Below, piece by piece: positions 21,044-29,736 of a stretch of DNA of 57,300 nt. A program made the position numbers and the translations under genes. The notes under the pieces were generated by a model. The model was not told the origin of the DNA and did not search any database. It saw nothing but the letters and a program-made list of their open reading frames with translations. Origin of the DNA: an uncultured Pelagibacteraceae bacterium (lineage in GTDB: Bacteria; Pseudomonadota; Alphaproteobacteria; Pelagibacterales; Pelagibacteraceae); contig CABYYJ010000007.1 of NCBI GenBank assembly GCA_902523185.1, positions 1 through 57,300 of the forward strand, read 5' to 3'. Position 1 is the first letter of the stretch. Each line of letters starts with the position of its first letter.

Positions 21044-21046
21044 TTT

Positions 21047-21355
21047 ATGGATAATCAAAATATAAGAATTCATTTAAAAGCATATGATAATAAAATTTTA
21101 GATTTATCAACGGAGGAAATTGTTAATACAGCTAAAAGGACTGGGGCACAGGTAAAAGGTCCGATTCCCCTACCAACACGAATAGAGAGATATACAGTTT
21201 TAAGATCTCCACACATTGATAAAAAAAGTAGGGAACAATTTGAGTCTAGAACTCATAAAAGATTAATTGATATAATTGAACCAACCCCACAAACTGTAGA
21301 AGCTTTGATGAAATTAGACTTAGCTTCAGGTGTGGATATAGAAATAAAGATTTAA
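21047..21355 (+). CDS. rpsJ: 30S ribosomal protein S10
   Basis: Head protein of the 30S subunit. The same protein (NusE) joins NusG/NusB in antitermination complexes. The 102-residue product contains '[20 protein letters not shown]' (about residues 34-53) and ends '[10 protein letters not shown]', both typical. First gene of the S10 series, directly joined to fusA, so the str and S10 operons are fused here. No untranslated leader of the E. coli L4-regulated type can fit in the three-base gap. Confidence 0.97.
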   Translation: MDNQNIRIHLKAYDNKILDLSTEEIVNTAKRTGAQVKGPIPLPTRIERYTVLRSPHIDKKSREQFESRTHKRLIDIIEPTPQTVEALMKLDLASGVDIEIKI

Positions 21356-21356
21356 A

Positions 21357-22061
21357 ATGAGCATAGGATTAATAGGTACTAAAATTGGAATGACAAGAGA
21401 GTTTATGGAAACAGGACAGTCAGTGCCAGTGACTGTGATTAAGGTTGAAAAAGGAAGAGTTCTAGATGTTATTTCTAAAGATAAAAGGGGGTATAACGCA
21501 GTCAAAGTAGGTTTTTTTAAGATAAAAAATTCAAAATTAACAAAACAAATGAAAGGGTATTTTACAAAAAAAAACACTGAACCAAAGAAAATTTTAAAAG
21601 AATTTAGAATAGAAAGAATTGAGGAATATAAAGAAGGAAATGAGATAGGGTTAGAATTATTAAAGGGCAAAAAGTTTATAGATGTAAGATCAAAAACAAT
21701 AGGTAAAGGTTTTGCTGGAGTAATGAAGAGATGGAATTTTGGTGGATTAAGAGCATCACACGGTGTCTCAGTTTCACACAGATCTCATGGATCTACTGGA
21801 CAAAGGCAAGATCCTGGAAAAGTTTTTAAAGGGAAAAAAATGGCAGGACATATGGGAGATAAATTAAGAACGATGTTAAACTTAGAAATTATAAAATCAG
21901 ATTTAGAAAATAATTTATTATACATCAAAGGTTCAATACCAGGCTCTAAAAACTCGACAGTATTTTTAAGGGAGTCTGTAAAGAATGTTTCAAGAAAGAC
22001 AATTAAAGAAAAATACGATGCTAAAATGAAAGCTGCAGCAGCAAAGAAAGGAAAAAAATAA
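21357..22061 (+). CDS. rplC: 50S ribosomal protein L3
   Basis: Early assembly protein whose long loop reaches the peptidyl-transferase centre. The 234-residue product starts 'MSIGLIGTKIGMTREF' and contains 'SHGVSVSHRSHGSTGQRQDP' (about 138-157) with the loop 'GKKMAGHMGD'. An Ala/Lys-rich tail (about residues 222-234) extends the C-terminus beyond the E. coli form (209). Its stop codon overlaps the rplD start by one base. Confidence 0.97.
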   Translation: MSIGLIGTKIGMTREFMETGQSVPVTVIKVEKGRVLDVISKDKRGYNAVKVGFFKIKNSKLTKQMKGYFTKKNTEPKKILKEFRIERIEEYKEGNEIGLELLKGKKFIDVRSKTIGKGFAGVMKRWNFGGLRASHGVSVSHRSHGSTGQRQDPGKVFKGKKMAGHMGDKLRTMLNLEIIKSDLENNLLYIKGSIPGSKNSTVFLRESVKNVSRKTIKEKYDAKMKAAAAKKGKK

Positions 22062-22696
22062 TGAAATTTCCTCTTTTAAACATAGATGGTACAAAACCAG
22101 ACTCAATTGAAATTTCTGATAAATTAGTAAAGATTAAAGTAAATTACAAACTTATTAAATACGTAATTGACTGGCAATTAAATCATGCAAAACCACGAGT
22201 AGCTAAAACGAAGCAAAGAAATCAAATTAAAGGTTCTACAAGAAAAATTGTAGCACAAAAAGGTAGTGGGGGTGCAAGACATGCTAGCAATAAGGCTCCA
22301 TTATTTGTTGGCGGTGGTGTGGCTCATGGACCAAAAGGAACTGCTTATAAAATAAAAAGAATTAACAAAAAAGTTAGAAAACTTGCCTTGGCGCAAACAT
22401 TATCAAAAAAAAACTTGGACAAAAATTTACATATATTAGCCGATGTAAAAAAAGAAATTAAAAAAACAAAAGAATTTAATAATTTCCTTATAAAAAATAA
22501 ATTATCCAATGTATTAATAATTTCAGATAAAGATTCACTAAAAAATATAAATAAATCAGCTAGAAATATTAAAAATCTAAAATTGATTAATTATGAAGGA
22601 ACAAATGTTTATGATCTTTTTAAATACAAAAATATAATAATCACATCTTCTTCTGCCAAGAAAATCCAAGAAAGAGTATTAAATGAAAAAAATTAA
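22061..22696 (+). CDS. rplD: 50S ribosomal protein L4
   Basis: Lines the polypeptide exit tunnel through an extended loop. In gammaproteobacteria it also represses the S10 operon. The 211-residue product has the loop sequence 'STRKIVAQKGSGGARHASNK' (about 55-74) followed by 'GGGVAHGPKG'. It overlaps rplC by one base and rplW by 14 bases, consistent with tight translational coupling. Confidence 0.95.
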   Translation: MKFPLLNIDGTKPDSIEISDKLVKIKVNYKLIKYVIDWQLNHAKPRVAKTKQRNQIKGSTRKIVAQKGSGGARHASNKAPLFVGGGVAHGPKGTAYKIKRINKKVRKLALAQTLSKKNLDKNLHILADVKKEIKKTKEFNNFLIKNKLSNVLIISDKDSLKNINKSARNIKNLKLINYEGTNVYDLFKYKNIIITSSSAKKIQERVLNEKN

Positions 22697-22976
22697 TTAT
22701 ATAGACGCTATAAGAAACCCAATTATTACGGAAAAAGCTACAATTTTGTCTGAGCAAAATAAAACAGTTTTTAAAGTACATCAAAAAGCTAGTAAAAAAA
22801 CAATAAAAAGTAATATTGAAAAATTATTTAAGGTTAATGTAATTAAAGTAAACATAGTAAACAAAAAACCAAAGCAGAAAATGAGACAAGGAAGAAAAAC
22901 TATAAAAAAGGGATATAAAAAAGCAATAATAACACTCAAAAAAGGTCAAAGTATTGACCTAACTACAGGTATTTAA
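22683..22976 (+). CDS. rplW: 50S ribosomal protein L23
   Basis: Sits at the mouth of the exit tunnel and docks trigger factor and the signal recognition particle. The 97-residue product has 'IRNPIITEKAT' near the N-terminus (residues 10-20) and a very basic loop 'KKPKQKMRQGRKTIKKGYKK' (about 61-80). ATG at 22683 lies within the end of rplD. It gives the family N-terminus, so the 14-base overlap is probably real. Confidence 0.95.
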   Translation: MKKINYIDAIRNPIITEKATILSEQNKTVFKVHQKASKKTIKSNIEKLFKVNVIKVNIVNKKPKQKMRQGRKTIKKGYKKAIITLKKGQSIDLTTGI

Positions 22977-22978
22977 CA

Positions 22979-23812
22979 ATGGCATTAAAAACTTTTAAAC
23001 CTTATACAAAATCAACAAGAGGAACCGTAGTAATTGACAAAAGCAGTTTATGGAAAGGTGCTCCATATAAACCACTTACTAAAGGTCAAAATTTTTCTGG
23101 AGGAAGAAACAACTATGGAAGAATTACATCAAGACATATCGGAGGTGGTTCAAAACACAAATATAGACTGATTGATTTTTATAGAAAAAAGAAAAATATA
23201 CCTGCAACAGTTGAAAGAATAGAATATGATCCAAACAGAACTGCATACATTGCACTAGTTAATTATAAAGACAACGAAAAGTCATACATTATTTGTCCTC
23301 AAGGATTAAAAAAAGGAGATATTATTGAGTCAGGAAAAAATGTTGAAATCAAAATTGGGAACACACTAGAACTTAAAGATATTCCCCCAGGTACATCATT
23401 ACACAATGTAGAATTGATACCTGGAAATGGAGCAAAATTGGCCAGGTCAGCAGGATCTTCAGTTACCTTGTCTGGCTACGATGGTGATTATGCAATTTTA
23501 AAACTTTCATCGGGTGAAACTAGAAAAGTAAGCAGTTCTTGTGTGGGTACCATAGGAGTTGTTTCTAATCCAGATCAAAAAAATATAAAAATTGGTAAAG
23601 CTGGAAGAAATAGATGGAGAGGAAAAAGACCTCAAACAAGAGGGGTTGCTATGAACCCAGTTGATCACCCTCATGGAGGAGGTGAGGGAAAAACTTCAGG
23701 TGGCAGAAGTCCTGTTTCACCTTGGGGTCAGTCAGCTAAGGGATTAAAAACAAGAAGACCAAAAAGAAGCGATAATTTGATTATAACTAGAAGAAAAAAG
23801 AGAAATAAATAA
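22979..23812 (+). CDS. rplB: 50S ribosomal protein L2
   Basis: One of the most conserved ribosomal proteins. It is needed for subunit association and peptidyl-transferase structure. The 277-residue product shows the OB/SH3-like RNA-binding core and the signature '[20 protein letters not shown]' (about 222-241), with the functionally important histidine in 'DHPHGGG'. It starts two bases after rplW and shares a one-base overlap with rpsS. Confidence 0.98.
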   Translation: MALKTFKPYTKSTRGTVVIDKSSLWKGAPYKPLTKGQNFSGGRNNYGRITSRHIGGGSKHKYRLIDFYRKKKNIPATVERIEYDPNRTAYIALVNYKDNEKSYIICPQGLKKGDIIESGKNVEIKIGNTLELKDIPPGTSLHNVELIPGNGAKLARSAGSSVTLSGYDGDYAILKLSSGETRKVSSSCVGTIGVVSNPDQKNIKIGKAGRNRWRGKRPQTRGVAMNPVDHPHGGGEGKTSGGRSPVSPWGQSAKGLKTRRPKRSDNLIITRRKKRNK

Positions 23813-24135
23813 TGACTAGATCTGTTTGGAAAGGCCCGTTTGTACATCCGAGTTTATTAAAAAAGATAGATAAACTTAAAGACAGCCCAAATAAAAAACC
23901 AATAAAAACATGGTCAAGAAACTCAACTATTATTCCGGACTTTGTTGGACATAGCTTCATGATTCACAACGGTAAATCTTTCATTCCAATAACTATTTCA
24001 GAGGAAATGGTAGGACATAAATTAGGTGAATTTGCACCTACAAGAACTTTTAAAGGTCACACACCAGCAGATAAAAAAGCTGCAGCAACTGCTTCGTCTG
24101 CAGATACAAAGCCAGCTTCAGGAGATAAAAAATAA
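23812..24135 (+). CDS. rpsS: 30S ribosomal protein S19 with Ala/Lys tail
   Basis: Forms a complex with S13 in the 30S head that contacts tRNA. Core motifs include '[16 protein letters not shown]' at the N-terminus and '[16 protein letters not shown]' (about 68-83). The protein is 107 residues, about 15 longer than the E. coli form, because of a C-terminal low-complexity tail rich in Ala, Lys, Ser and Asp (about 86-107). It overlaps rplB and rplV by one base each. Confidence 0.97.
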   Translation: MTRSVWKGPFVHPSLLKKIDKLKDSPNKKPIKTWSRNSTIIPDFVGHSFMIHNGKSFIPITISEEMVGHKLGEFAPTRTFKGHTPADKKAAATASSADTKPASGDKK

Positions 24136-24494
24136 TGGAAAAAAATAATTCAATTATTAGAGCTACAAATAAAAATATAAGAACAAGCCCAAGAAAATTA
24201 TCTTTAGTTTGTAATTTCATTAAAGGAAAAAAAGCCGATATTGTTTTAAGAGATCTAGAGTTTACAAGAAAAAAAATAGCTAAGGATGTAAGTAAAACAG
24301 TGAAATCAGCAATCGCAAATGCAGAAAATAACTATCAATTTGATATAGATAATTTATTTGTTAAAGAGGCATATGTGGGGAAGTCTATTGTGATGAAAAG
24401 ATATAGACCAAGAGCAAAAGGCAGAGCGAGTCCAATAAAAAAGCCTTACAGTAGATTAACAATAATTTTAGAAGAAAAAAAGGAAAGTAAATAA
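24135..24494 (+). CDS. rplV: 50S ribosomal protein L22
   Basis: Spans the 50S subunit with a beta hairpin that forms part of the exit-tunnel constriction. The 119-residue product has '[20 protein letters not shown]' (about 14-33), the helix '[12 protein letters not shown]' and the hairpin tip '[19 protein letters not shown]' (about 89-107), the site of macrolide-related mutations. It overlaps both rpsS and rpsC by one base. Confidence 0.97.
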   Translation: MEKNNSIIRATNKNIRTSPRKLSLVCNFIKGKKADIVLRDLEFTRKKIAKDVSKTVKSAIANAENNYQFDIDNLFVKEAYVGKSIVMKRYRPRAKGRASPIKKPYSRLTIILEEKKESK

Positions 24495-25180
24495 TGGGAC
24501 AAAAAATAAATCCGATCGGACTAAGGTTAGGAATTAATAGAGGATGGGACTCAACTTGGTTTGCAAAAAAGAAAGACTTTGGAAAACTTTTAATTGAAGA
24601 TTTTAAAATTAGAAATTATATAAAAAAAAATATTGTAAATTCTGGTGTATCGGAGATTACAATCGAAAGATCTTCAAAAAAATGTACTGTATCAATAAAT
24701 ACTTCTAGACCAGGTTTTGTAATTGGTAAAAAAGGTGCTGATATTGAAAAAATTAAGAAAAATATTATGAAAATTACAGACAGTGATGTTAATGTAAATA
24801 TTAAAGAAATTAAGAAACCTGAATTAAATTCAAATTTAGTTGCTGAAAACATCGCACAACAATTAGTCAAGAGAGTGGCATACAGAAGGGCCATGAAAAG
24901 AGCTATGCAGTCTGCAATGAGATTAAATGCCAAAGGTATAAAAGTAATGTTAAGCGGTAGACTAGCCGGAAACGAAATTGCAAGAACTGAATGGCTTAGA
25001 GAAGGAAGTATACCATCACATACCTTAAGAGCGGATATAGATTACGGATTTGCTGAAGCTTTAACCACTTACGGAATTATAGGTGTTAAAGTTTGGATTT
25101 ATAAAGGTGAACTCATGGCTAAAGATGTAGAAAAAGAAAAAAAGGAAAGGGTAAAGAATGCTTCAACCAGTAAGAACTAA
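24494..25180 (+). CDS. rpsC: 30S ribosomal protein S3
   Basis: Lines the mRNA entry channel with S4 and S5 and has helicase-like activity on mRNA. The 228-residue protein contains a type II KH domain (about 40-110, '[16 protein letters not shown]') and the C-terminal domain with '[20 protein letters not shown]' (about 145-164), plus a Lys/Glu-rich tail. The next gene, rplP, begins 23 bases inside its 3' end. Confidence 0.97.
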   Translation: MGQKINPIGLRLGINRGWDSTWFAKKKDFGKLLIEDFKIRNYIKKNIVNSGVSEITIERSSKKCTVSINTSRPGFVIGKKGADIEKIKKNIMKITDSDVNVNIKEIKKPELNSNLVAENIAQQLVKRVAYRRAMKRAMQSAMRLNAKGIKVMLSGRLAGNEIARTEWLREGSIPSHTLRADIDYGFAEALTTYGIIGVKVWIYKGELMAKDVEKEKKERVKNASTSKN

Positions 25181-25562
25181 GTTTAGAAAAGCATTTAAGG
25201 GAAGAATACATGGAAATGCGGCTAGGGCTGTAAAATTAAATTATGGTCAATTTGGTTTGAAAGCAATAGAACCAGAGAGAATAATTGGTAAACAAATAGA
25301 AGCGGCCAGAGTAGCATTAACAAGGTATATGAAAAGAACTGGTAAAGTTTGGACTAGAATTTTTCCAAATATTCCAGTTTCTAAAAAGCCAACCGAGGTA
25401 AGAATGGGTAAAGGTAAAGGTTCACCAGAGTATTATGCGTGCAGAGTTAAGCCGGGAAGGATAATCTTTGAAGTTGATGGAGTAAGCGAAGAAATTGCTA
25501 GAGAGGCACTATATAAAGCATCTGCAAAACTACCAATTAAAACAAAATTTATTAAGAGATAG
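25158..25562 (+). CDS. rplP: 50S ribosomal protein L16
   Basis: Organises the aminoacyl-tRNA site on the 50S subunit. The 134-residue product starts '[16 protein letters not shown]', almost the universal L16 N-terminus, which fixes the start at 25158 even though it overlaps rpsC by 23 bases. '[19 protein letters not shown]' (about 81-99) is the conserved tRNA-facing loop. Standard length. Confidence 0.97.
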   Translation: MLQPVRTKFRKAFKGRIHGNAARAVKLNYGQFGLKAIEPERIIGKQIEAARVALTRYMKRTGKVWTRIFPNIPVSKKPTEVRMGKGKGSPEYYACRVKPGRIIFEVDGVSEEIAREALYKASAKLPIKTKFIKR

Positions 25563-25564
25563 AT

Positions 25565-25750
25565 ATGAAAAAAAAAGAGGAGAAAAAACTGACAAAAGAT
25601 CAAGCTGAAAAGAAAATTTTACTATTAAAAAAAGATCTTTTTAATATAAGATTTAAGAAAATTAATAATCAAATTACAAATCCAGCACAATATAATCAAA
25701 TTAAAAAAAGTATAGCTAGATTATACACAACTATAAAAAACGCAAAATGA
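25565..25750 (+). CDS. rpmC: 50S ribosomal protein L29
   Basis: Small two-helix protein near the tunnel exit, next to L23, with a role in trigger-factor and SRP docking. The 61-residue product is lysine-rich and has the L29 core '[19 protein letters not shown]' (about 19-37) and the 'KKSIARLYT' helix. It lies between rplP and rpsQ in the conserved order and overlaps rpsQ by four bases (ATGA). Confidence 0.92.
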   Translation: MKKKEEKKLTKDQAEKKILLLKKDLFNIRFKKINNQITNPAQYNQIKKSIARLYTTIKNAK

Positions 25751-25974
25751 CAAAAAAAATATTAAAAGGAATAGTTAAAAGTACAAAAAACAACAAGACT
25801 ATAGTTGTTGAGGTAACGAGAAAATTCAAACATCCTTTTTATGAAAAAGTAATTAAAAGATCAAAGAAATATCATGCACACGATGAAACAAATAAATTTA
25901 AAGAGGGTGAAGCAGTTTCAATTATTGAGTGCAAACCTATTTCGAAAAAGAAAACTTGGCAGGTAATTGAATAA
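25747..25974 (+). CDS. rpsQ: 30S ribosomal protein S17
   Basis: OB-fold protein that binds the 5' domain of 16S rRNA early in assembly. The 75-residue product carries '[20 protein letters not shown]' (about 6-25) and '[19 protein letters not shown]' (about 37-55), which match the family. It starts within the rpmC stop region (four-base overlap) and shares one base with rplN. Confidence 0.96.
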   Translation: MTKKILKGIVKSTKNNKTIVVEVTRKFKHPFYEKVIKRSKKYHAHDETNKFKEGEAVSIIECKPISKKKTWQVIE

Positions 25975-26342
25975 TGATACAGATACAAACAGAACTATTA
26001 GTAGCTGACAATACTGGTGCTAAGAGAGTGGAATGCATTAAAGTTTTGGGTGGCTCTAAGAGAAGATATGCATCAGTTGGAGATATAATTGTAATTAGCG
26101 TGAAAGATGCGATCCCTAAAGGCAAAGTAAAAAAGGGCGCAGTGCATAAAGCTGTAGTTGTTAGAACAAAAAAAGAAATTTATAGAGATGATGGATCCAA
26201 AGTCCAATTTGATACAAATGCAGTAGTTTTAACTGATGAAAAAGGCGAACCCATAGGCACAAGAATTTTTGGACCTGTTACAAGAGAATTAAGAACAAAG
26301 GGACATACAAAAATTATATCACTTGCACCGGAGGTATTATAA
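25974..26342 (+). CDS. rplN: 50S ribosomal protein L14
   Basis: Subunit-interface protein that contacts 16S helix 14 and is the target of the silencing factor RsfS. The 122-residue product has the normal length and family sequence, with '[20 protein letters not shown]' (about 11-30) and '[13 protein letters not shown]' (about 97-109). It sits between rpsQ and rplX in the spc order, with no gap to rplX. Confidence 0.98.
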   Translation: MIQIQTELLVADNTGAKRVECIKVLGGSKRRYASVGDIIVISVKDAIPKGKVKKGAVHKAVVVRTKKEIYRDDGSKVQFDTNAVVLTDEKGEPIGTRIFGPVTRELRTKGHTKIISLAPEVL

Positions 26343-26591
26343 ATGATTTTAAAAAAAGGATCACAAGTAAAAGTAATTACTGGTAAAGATAAAGGTAAAA
26401 CTGGAGAAATATTAGAGATAGATAGAAAAAAAAATAGAGTAAAAATAAAATCTATTAATATTATAAAAAAACATCTTAAACCAACTAAGGAAAATAAAGG
26501 CGGTATAATTTCAAAAGAAAGCTTTATACATCAATCGAACATAATGAATATTGATATTAAGAAAAAAGAAAAGAAAATTGGAGCTAAGTAA
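26343..26591 (+). CDS. rplX: 50S ribosomal protein L24 (short form)
   Basis: Initiator of 50S assembly, located near the tunnel exit. The 82-residue protein has the KOW motif '[20 protein letters not shown]' (about 6-25) and '[18 protein letters not shown]' (about 39-56). It is about 20 residues shorter than the E. coli protein (104) because the C-terminal extension is missing. A streamlined form rather than a truncated pseudogene, since the flanking genes are tightly packed and in order. Confidence 0.94.
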   Translation: MILKKGSQVKVITGKDKGKTGEILEIDRKKNRVKIKSINIIKKHLKPTKENKGGIISKESFIHQSNIMNIDIKKKEKKIGAK

Positions 26592-27139
26592 TGACACCTA
26601 GATTGAAAATAACCTATGAAAAAGAAATTATTTCAAAATTGATGTCGAAATTATCTTTAAAAAATAAACACGAAGTACCAAGAATTGTAAAAATAATTTT
26701 AAATATGGGCTTAGGTGAGGATGGGGCAGATGGGAAAAAATTAAAAGCTTGCGCCGATGATATGGCTCTAATAGCTGGCCAAAAACCAATAGTAACAAAA
26801 TTTAAAAAGTCAATTTCAAATTTTAAAACAAGAAAAGGTTCAAACGCTGGTGTTAAAGTAACATTGAGATCCTCAAAAATGTACGAATTTATCGACAGAT
26901 TAGTAAACATTGCTCTTCCAAGGATCAAAGATTTTAGGGGTCTTTCTTCTACAGGAATAGATAAATCAAATAATTACTCATTTGGTATTAAAGAGCACAT
27001 AATTTTTCCTGAAGTAAACTTTGACAAAGTGGATAAGATTAGAGGAATGGATATTACAATTGTCACTACGAGCTTAAATCAAAAAGGAACTTTAGAATTA
27101 TTGAAAGAATTTAATTTTCCATTAACAAGTAAAAAATAG
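26591..27139 (+). CDS. rplE: 50S ribosomal protein L5
   Basis: Binds 5S rRNA and bridges to the 30S head protein S13. The 182-residue product contains '[14 protein letters not shown]' (about 30-43), '[20 protein letters not shown]' (about 64-83) and the '[11 protein letters not shown]' segment, typical for the family. It is joined by one base to rplX, with an eight-base gap before rpsN. Confidence 0.97.
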   Translation: MTPRLKITYEKEIISKLMSKLSLKNKHEVPRIVKIILNMGLGEDGADGKKLKACADDMALIAGQKPIVTKFKKSISNFKTRKGSNAGVKVTLRSSKMYEFIDRLVNIALPRIKDFRGLSSTGIDKSNNYSFGIKEHIIFPEVNFDKVDKIRGMDITIVTTSLNQKGTLELLKEFNFPLTSKK

Positions 27140-27147
27140 AGGTAACA

Positions 27148-27453
27148 ATGGCAAAAACAAGCGCGATACAAAAAAACTTAAAAAGAATAAAACTAGTTAA
27201 ACGATATGCAAAAAAGCGAGCTGAATTAAAAAAAATAATAAATAACAAAAAACTTGAGCTATCTGAACGATTTGCAGCTCAATTAAAACTTAATAAGCTG
27301 CCCAAAAATTCTTCAAAAATAAGAATTAGAAATAGATGTGAGGTATCGGGTAGACCTCATGGTGTATATCGTAAACTTAAAATTTCTAGAATAGCCTTAA
27401 GAGATATGGCTTCATCTGGAAAGATACCTGGAATAACTAAATCAAGCTGGTAG
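27148..27453 (+). CDS. rpsN: 30S ribosomal protein S14 (zinc-independent type)
   Basis: Head protein near the A site. The 101-residue length and the lack of a CxxC...CxxC zinc motif place it in the C-minus (zinc-independent) class, as usual in proteobacteria. The C-terminal '[20 protein letters not shown]' (about 63-82) and the final '[11 protein letters not shown]' are diagnostic. An AGAGGT-like Shine-Dalgarno lies eight bases before the ATG. Confidence 0.97.
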   Translation: MAKTSAIQKNLKRIKLVKRYAKKRAELKKIINNKKLELSERFAAQLKLNKLPKNSSKIRIRNRCEVSGRPHGVYRKLKISRIALRDMASSGKIPGITKSSW

Positions 27454-27460
27454 GAGGAAT

Positions 27461-27859
27461 ATGACATTTACAGACCCAATTGGTGATATGTTTTCAAGAA
27501 TTAGAAACGGTCAATTAAGATCATTAAGCTCAATTATAATACCCTCATCAAATTTTAGAAAAAATATATTAGAAATTTTAAAAACCGAGGGGTACATAAA
27601 GGATTTTTTTATTGAGAAAAGTGAAAATAATAAAATTAGCTTGAAAGTTTCACTTAAATATTATGAAGGCGATCCTGTTATTAAAGAGATTAAGAGAATA
27701 TCTAAACCTGGAAGAAGAGTTTATTCAAGAGCATCTAGTATCCCAAAAGTTATGAATGGACTAGGTCTTGCAATTCTATCTACTCCAAAAGGTGTAATGA
27801 GTGACGTAGAAGCAAGAAAAAACAATGTTGGTGGAGAAATAATTTGTAAGGTATTTTAA
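27461..27859 (+). CDS. rpsH: 30S ribosomal protein S8
   Basis: Binds the central domain of 16S rRNA. In E. coli it also represses the spc operon by binding its mRNA. The 132-residue product starts 'MTFTDPIGDMFSRIRNGQ' and ends 'SDVEARKNNVGGEIICKVF', both standard. It has one of the best Shine-Dalgarno sequences in the window (TAGGAGG, about six bases before the ATG). The rplF start overlaps its stop by one base. Confidence 0.98.
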   Translation: MTFTDPIGDMFSRIRNGQLRSLSSIIIPSSNFRKNILEILKTEGYIKDFFIEKSENNKISLKVSLKYYEGDPVIKEIKRISKPGRRVYSRASSIPKVMNGLGLAILSTPKGVMSDVEARKNNVGGEIICKVF

Positions 27860-28401
27860 TGTCAAAAATTGGAAAAAAAAATATAACTATTCCCAAAGAC
27901 TCCTCAATAAAAATTGAAGGGTCAAATTTGACTATTTCTGGTCCAAAGGGAACTAAAAAACTTTCTATAAATGATAAAATTTTTTCTTCAAAATTAAGTG
28001 AAAATGAATTCAAGTTAGAACCTTTAGAAAAGAAAATTGATAAAAAAATATCTATCTTATGGGGTACGTATAGAAGCCTAGTGAATAATGCAATAACTGG
28101 AGTATCAAAAGGACATGAGAAAATCCTTGAACTAAGTGGAGTTGGATTCAGAGCTAATTTAAAAGGAGAAATATTAAACTTACAAATAGGATTTAGTCAT
28201 GATGTGGACTTTAAAATTCCAAAAGAAATCAAAATTACTGTAGAAAAGCAAACTGTAATAAAAATTAATGGCGTTGATAAGGAACTAGTTTCTAAAATTG
28301 CTGCAGATATAAAAGGTTTAAAGCCTGTAGAACCTTATAAGGCAAAAGGTATAAAAGAACGCGGTCAATTTATTTTAAGAAAAGAAGGTAAGAAAAAATA
28401 A
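27859..28401 (+). CDS. rplF: 50S ribosomal protein L6
   Basis: Two-domain protein near the sarcin-ricin loop and factor-binding site. The 180-residue product has '[16 protein letters not shown]' at the N-terminus and the C-terminal signature '[16 protein letters not shown]' (about 154-169). Normal length. It shares one base with rpsH and with rplR. Confidence 0.97.
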   Translation: MSKIGKKNITIPKDSSIKIEGSNLTISGPKGTKKLSINDKIFSSKLSENEFKLEPLEKKIDKKISILWGTYRSLVNNAITGVSKGHEKILELSGVGFRANLKGEILNLQIGFSHDVDFKIPKEIKITVEKQTVIKINGVDKELVSKIAADIKGLKPVEPYKAKGIKERGQFILRKEGKKK

Positions 28402-28754
28402 TGAGAAAAATAAACAATAAAAATAAAAGAAAATTAAGAAATAGAAAAAGACTTAAAGATATTAATATCAATAGATTTAGAGTCACTGTTTCTAAATCTT
28501 TAAAAAATTTATCAGCACAAATTATCGACGATAAACAAAAAAAGACTTTAGTTTCAGCTTCTTCTGTGGAAAAAGAAATAAAAGACAAAAAAGTAAAGAA
28601 AATTGAAAAATCAAGTTTAATAGGTGAAATATTAGCAAAAAGAGCTAAAGAAAAAAACATCAGTGAAGTTTATTTTGATAGAGGACAATATAAATATCAC
28701 GGTAGGTTAAAAATTTTTGCTGAAACATTAAGAAAAAATGGATTAAAATTTTAA
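28401..28754 (+). CDS. rplR: 50S ribosomal protein L18
   Basis: Binds 5S rRNA together with L5 and attaches it to the central protuberance. The 117-residue protein has a highly basic N-terminus (1-30), '[20 protein letters not shown]' (about 25-44) and the C-terminal '[20 protein letters not shown]' (about 92-111), the family signature. It is followed by rpsE after one base. Confidence 0.96.
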   Translation: MRKINNKNKRKLRNRKRLKDININRFRVTVSKSLKNLSAQIIDDKQKKTLVSASSVEKEIKDKKVKKIEKSSLIGEILAKRAKEKNISEVYFDRGQYKYHGRLKIFAETLRKNGLKF

Positions 28755-28755
28755 A

Positions 28756-29274
28756 ATGAGCGAAAATAAAAAAATAGAAAGCGAAATTAAAGAAAAATTA
28801 GTAGCCATTAATAGGATTACTAAAGTAGTTAAAGGAGGGAGAAGATTCGGATTTGCCGCTTTAGTAGTGGTCGGAAACCAAAAAGGCTCTATAGGAATAG
28901 GTCAAGGTAAATCTAAACAAGTCCCTGATGCTATCAAAAAAGCAGCTGATGATGCGAAAAGAAATTTAATTAAAATTCCATTGAAAGATGGCAGAACTTT
29001 ACATCATGATGTAAAAGGCAAAAATGGATCTGGAAAAGTTTATTTACGTTCGGCTCCTGCTGGTACAGGTATTATTGCTGGGGGTGCTATTAGATCAGTG
29101 TGTGAGGTTTTAGGAATACAAGATGTAGTCGCTAAATCTCTAGGCTCTGCAAATCCGCATAACGTCCTCAAAGCTTGTGTAAATGGATTAAAATCTCAAA
29201 ACTCACCAAAAATTCTATCAGCAATAAGAGGAAAAAAAATTTCAGAAATTGTTCAGAAAAGAGAGGATAAATAA
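28756..29274 (+). CDS. rpsE: 30S ribosomal protein S5
   Basis: Lines the mRNA entry site and affects decoding accuracy. The 172-residue protein has '[20 protein letters not shown]' (about 19-38) and '[20 protein letters not shown]' (about 97-116), which are the diagnostic S5 segments. rplO starts three bases after its stop codon, so rpmD (L30), which most bacteria carry between these two genes, is absent here. Confidence 0.98.
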   Translation: MSENKKIESEIKEKLVAINRITKVVKGGRRFGFAALVVVGNQKGSIGIGQGKSKQVPDAIKKAADDAKRNLIKIPLKDGRTLHHDVKGKNGSGKVYLRSAPAGTGIIAGGAIRSVCEVLGIQDVVAKSLGSANPHNVLKACVNGLKSQNSPKILSAIRGKKISEIVQKREDK

Positions 29275-29277
29275 ATT

Positions 29278-29730
29278 ATGGGTCTCAATAATTTAGTCAA
29301 AAACAATAAAAAGAAAATTAGGGTTGGAAGAGGAATAGGCTCAGGAAAAGGAAAAACATCTTCAAGGGGGCACAAGGGTCAAAAATCTAGATCGGGAGTT
29401 GCTATTAAAAGTTTCGAAGGTGGTCAAATGCCTCTTTATAGAAGGTTGCCAAAAAGAGGTTTTAAGTCCCAATTTAAAAAAGATATTGCTGTTCTAAATT
29501 TAGATAAAATACAAAATTTTATAGATAAGAAGGATAATGCAATAAAAGGTTCTTTAGATTTAAATACTTTAAAAGAAAAAAAATTAATAGGTAAAAAATA
29601 TTCAAAACTCAAGATCCTAGGTAATGGTGAAATTAAAAAAAGTTTAGAGATCAGCGCGCATTATGCATCAAAACAGGCCTTAAATAAAATTGAAAAAGCT
29701 GGTGGTAAATTTAACCTCTTAAAAAAATAA
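29278..29730 (+). CDS. rplO: 50S ribosomal protein L15
   Basis: Late assembly protein that contacts several 23S rRNA domains. The 150-residue product has the basic Gly/Lys-rich N-terminal extension ('GRGIGSGKGKTSSRGHKGQK', about 18-37), 'FEGGQMPLYRRLPKRGF' (about 45-61) and a globular C-terminal domain ending with 'KAGGKFNLLKK'. It is followed by secY after six bases, as in the normal spc operon. Confidence 0.97.
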   Translation: MGLNNLVKNNKKKIRVGRGIGSGKGKTSSRGHKGQKSRSGVAIKSFEGGQMPLYRRLPKRGFKSQFKKDIAVLNLDKIQNFIDKKDNAIKGSLDLNTLKEKKLIGKKYSKLKILGNGEIKKSLEISAHYASKQALNKIEKAGGKFNLLKK

Positions 29731-29736
29731 TTTTGT

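Noticed and set aside
21044-21046. Remnant of tuf between fusA and rpsJ
   Set aside because: Just three bases separate the genes. No degenerate EF-Tu sequence can be present.
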